Assembly (NCBI GenBank): GCA_031292465.1
Contig: JARLHB010000048.1
Span: forward strand, 1-6,446
Origin: Ignavibacteriaceae bacterium
Lineage (GTDB): Bacteria; Bacteroidota; Ignavibacteria; Ignavibacteriales; Ignavibacteriaceae
Length of the DNA: 6,446 nucleotides
Direction: 5' to 3'
Each line of letters opens with the position of its first letter. The first letter of the stretch is position 1. The notes under the pieces were generated by a model, which was given only the letters and a program-made list of their open reading frames with translations, did not search any database and had not been told where the DNA came from. This document shows positions 5,848 to 6,446 of this stretch, piece after piece. Both the position numbers and the translations under genes were made by a program.

Positions 5848-5944
5848 TTTCCCTCTTTATTGATTTTGGAATAATCAATTATGAATACCTTAGGGGTTTC
5901 TAATGGGAATGCTAATTACCCTTTTCCGTGTTTTTATTGTTATT

Positions 5945-5973
5945 AAAATATGCTTTAATAATTTAAAAGTAAA
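5945..5973 (-). promoter_or_regulatory. Possible promoter of comM
   Basis: On the minus strand TTTACT (5973-5968) and TATTTT (5950-5945) are separated by 17 bases, a sigma-70-like spacing, about 100 bases before the comM ATG. Each box has about 4 of 6 consensus bases in a very AT-rich stretch, so chance occurrence is quite possible. Confidence 0.3.
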
Positions 5974-6108
5974 TTTTTTTTGAAGGAAGAAATATATTTC
6001 ACCAGTGTCTAAAATTGCTCCGGCATTCAGAAACTGTGTGAAAGCTCGTAACAAATTCATAAATATTCAATTTTGTGTTACTGTTCTTTAAATATAAAGC
6101 GACGGGTA

Positions 6109-6124
6109 AACCGTTAAAACGGTT
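6109..6124. repeat. Short inverted repeat AACCGTT-AACGGTT
   Basis: AACCGTT (6109-6115) and AACGGTT (6118-6124) are inverted repeats of 7 bases. The position, 20 bases past the larger palindrome on the comM side, suits a second terminator stem or an operator; nothing in the sequence decides which. Confidence 0.4.
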
Positions 6125-6144
6125 AAAGAAGTTATAGCTTATTT

Positions 6145-6174
6145 ATTAACACCGCGATTAATCGCGGTGTTAAT
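6145..6174. terminator. Perfect 30-base palindrome after nuoI, probable terminator
   Basis: ATTAACACCGCGATT is followed directly by its exact reverse complement, ending at 6174. The GC-rich core CACCGCG within the stem gives a stable hairpin 39 bases beyond the nuoI stop. No long T run follows on the minus strand, so it may slow or end transcription and protect the mRNA end rather than act as a classic intrinsic terminator. A protein-binding palindrome is an alternative. Confidence 0.55.
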
Positions 6175-6213
6175 GATACTATGAAAATATTTTTAGGCTT
6201 TAATACAGACTGG

Positions 6214-6446
6214 TTATTTGTAGCTTCTTAAAAATTCGATTCTATCCTGAAGCTGTATGACCGGGGTAAGCAATTTATCTTTTCCGTAAATACCATCTTC
6301 CCTGTTGGTGAATGCCAACTCATAATCTTTGCTCATCACAATTGCTTCTTCAGGGCAAACTTCCTCGCAGAATCCGCAGAAAATGCATCGAAGCATATTT
6401 ATTTCAAATTTTTCCGGGTATCTTTCTTTCTCACGCGTAGTTTCAG
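6214..6446 (-). CDS. nuoI: NADH-quinone oxidoreductase subunit I, C-terminal part (partial)
   Basis: The frame is open from the right window edge to TAA at 6216-6214 and gives 76 residues plus stop, the C-terminal part of the ferredoxin-like subunit NuoI of respiratory complex I. The segment RYPEKFEINMLRCIFCGFC, then EEVCPEEAI, carries the CxxCxxCxxxCP motif that binds the second [4Fe-4S] cluster in the peripheral arm and passes electrons toward quinone. The first cluster motif lies outside the window. The following text (FTNREDGIYGKDKLL) is also typical of the family. The Met at 6396 is internal, not the start. In most operons nuoJ follows nuoI; here a palindrome and comM follow, so either the operon is split or nuoI ends its cluster in this genome. 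Confidence 0.88.
   Translation of the reverse strand, partial: ETTREKERYPEKFEINMLRCIFCGFCEEVCPEEAIVMSKDYELAFTNREDGIYGKDKLLTPVIQLQDRIEFLRSYK

Larger units (their letters stand above)
5848..6213. other. Intergenic region between nuoI and comM
   Basis: I see no gene in these 366 bases. From the nuoI side they hold a perfect 30-base palindrome, a shorter hairpin (6109-6124), an AT-rich stretch with a possible comM promoter, and a leader of about 95 bases before comM. Separate transcription of comM from nuoI is likely. Confidence 0.6.

Noticed and set aside
1..6446. tRNA or rRNA genes
   Set aside because: No cloverleaf with a recognisable T-loop/anticodon arrangement and no rRNA-like conserved stretch was seen on either strand by eye.

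Overview
The window looks like AT-rich chromosomal DNA from a Gram-negative bacterium, probably of the Bacteroidota/Ignavibacteriota (FCB) type. This placement is inferred from a YifB/ComM-family ATPase, a NuoI end, a KilA-N gene of a kind common in that group, and an upstream protein that ends like an outer-membrane beta-barrel. The lineage call is moderate to low confidence.

Layout, left to right. Bases 1-79 are the last 25 codons of a plus-strand protein. A DHFR/RibD-like reductase gene (281-874, +) follows. From 899 to 5847 everything is on the minus strand. The complete comM gene (5847-4309) is followed downstream by a Y1/REP-associated transposase gene (4251-3697), a KilA-N gene broken by one stop codon (3294-2473) and an unrecognised 260-residue protein (1897-1115). 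A 366-base intergenic stretch (5848-6213) holds a probable comM promoter and a perfect 30-base palindrome. The right edge is the 3' end of nuoI (6446-6214).

The striking structure is that the last about 53 codons of comM are present four times in the same orientation. There is the working end (4470-4309), a copy at 3648-3487 that encodes exactly the same 53 residues with only silent changes, a copy at 2431-2270 with several amino-acid changes, and a frameshifted relic at about 1075-899. One gene lies between each pair of neighbouring tails, in the comM orientation, and a related palindromic hairpin follows the stop codon of three of the four tails. The copies decay with distance from comM. 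The simplest reading is that units made of a comM tail, a hairpin and one gene were added one after another at the 3' end of comM, each restoring comM and displacing the old tail. That resembles attL/attR formation or single-crossover integration at a gene end. No integrase gene is in the window, and the mechanism is inference.

The known genes do not form one pathway: comM acts in DNA uptake and recombination, nuoI in respiration, and the genes between the tails look like accessory cargo (a transposase, a phage-type KilA-N protein and an unknown helical protein).
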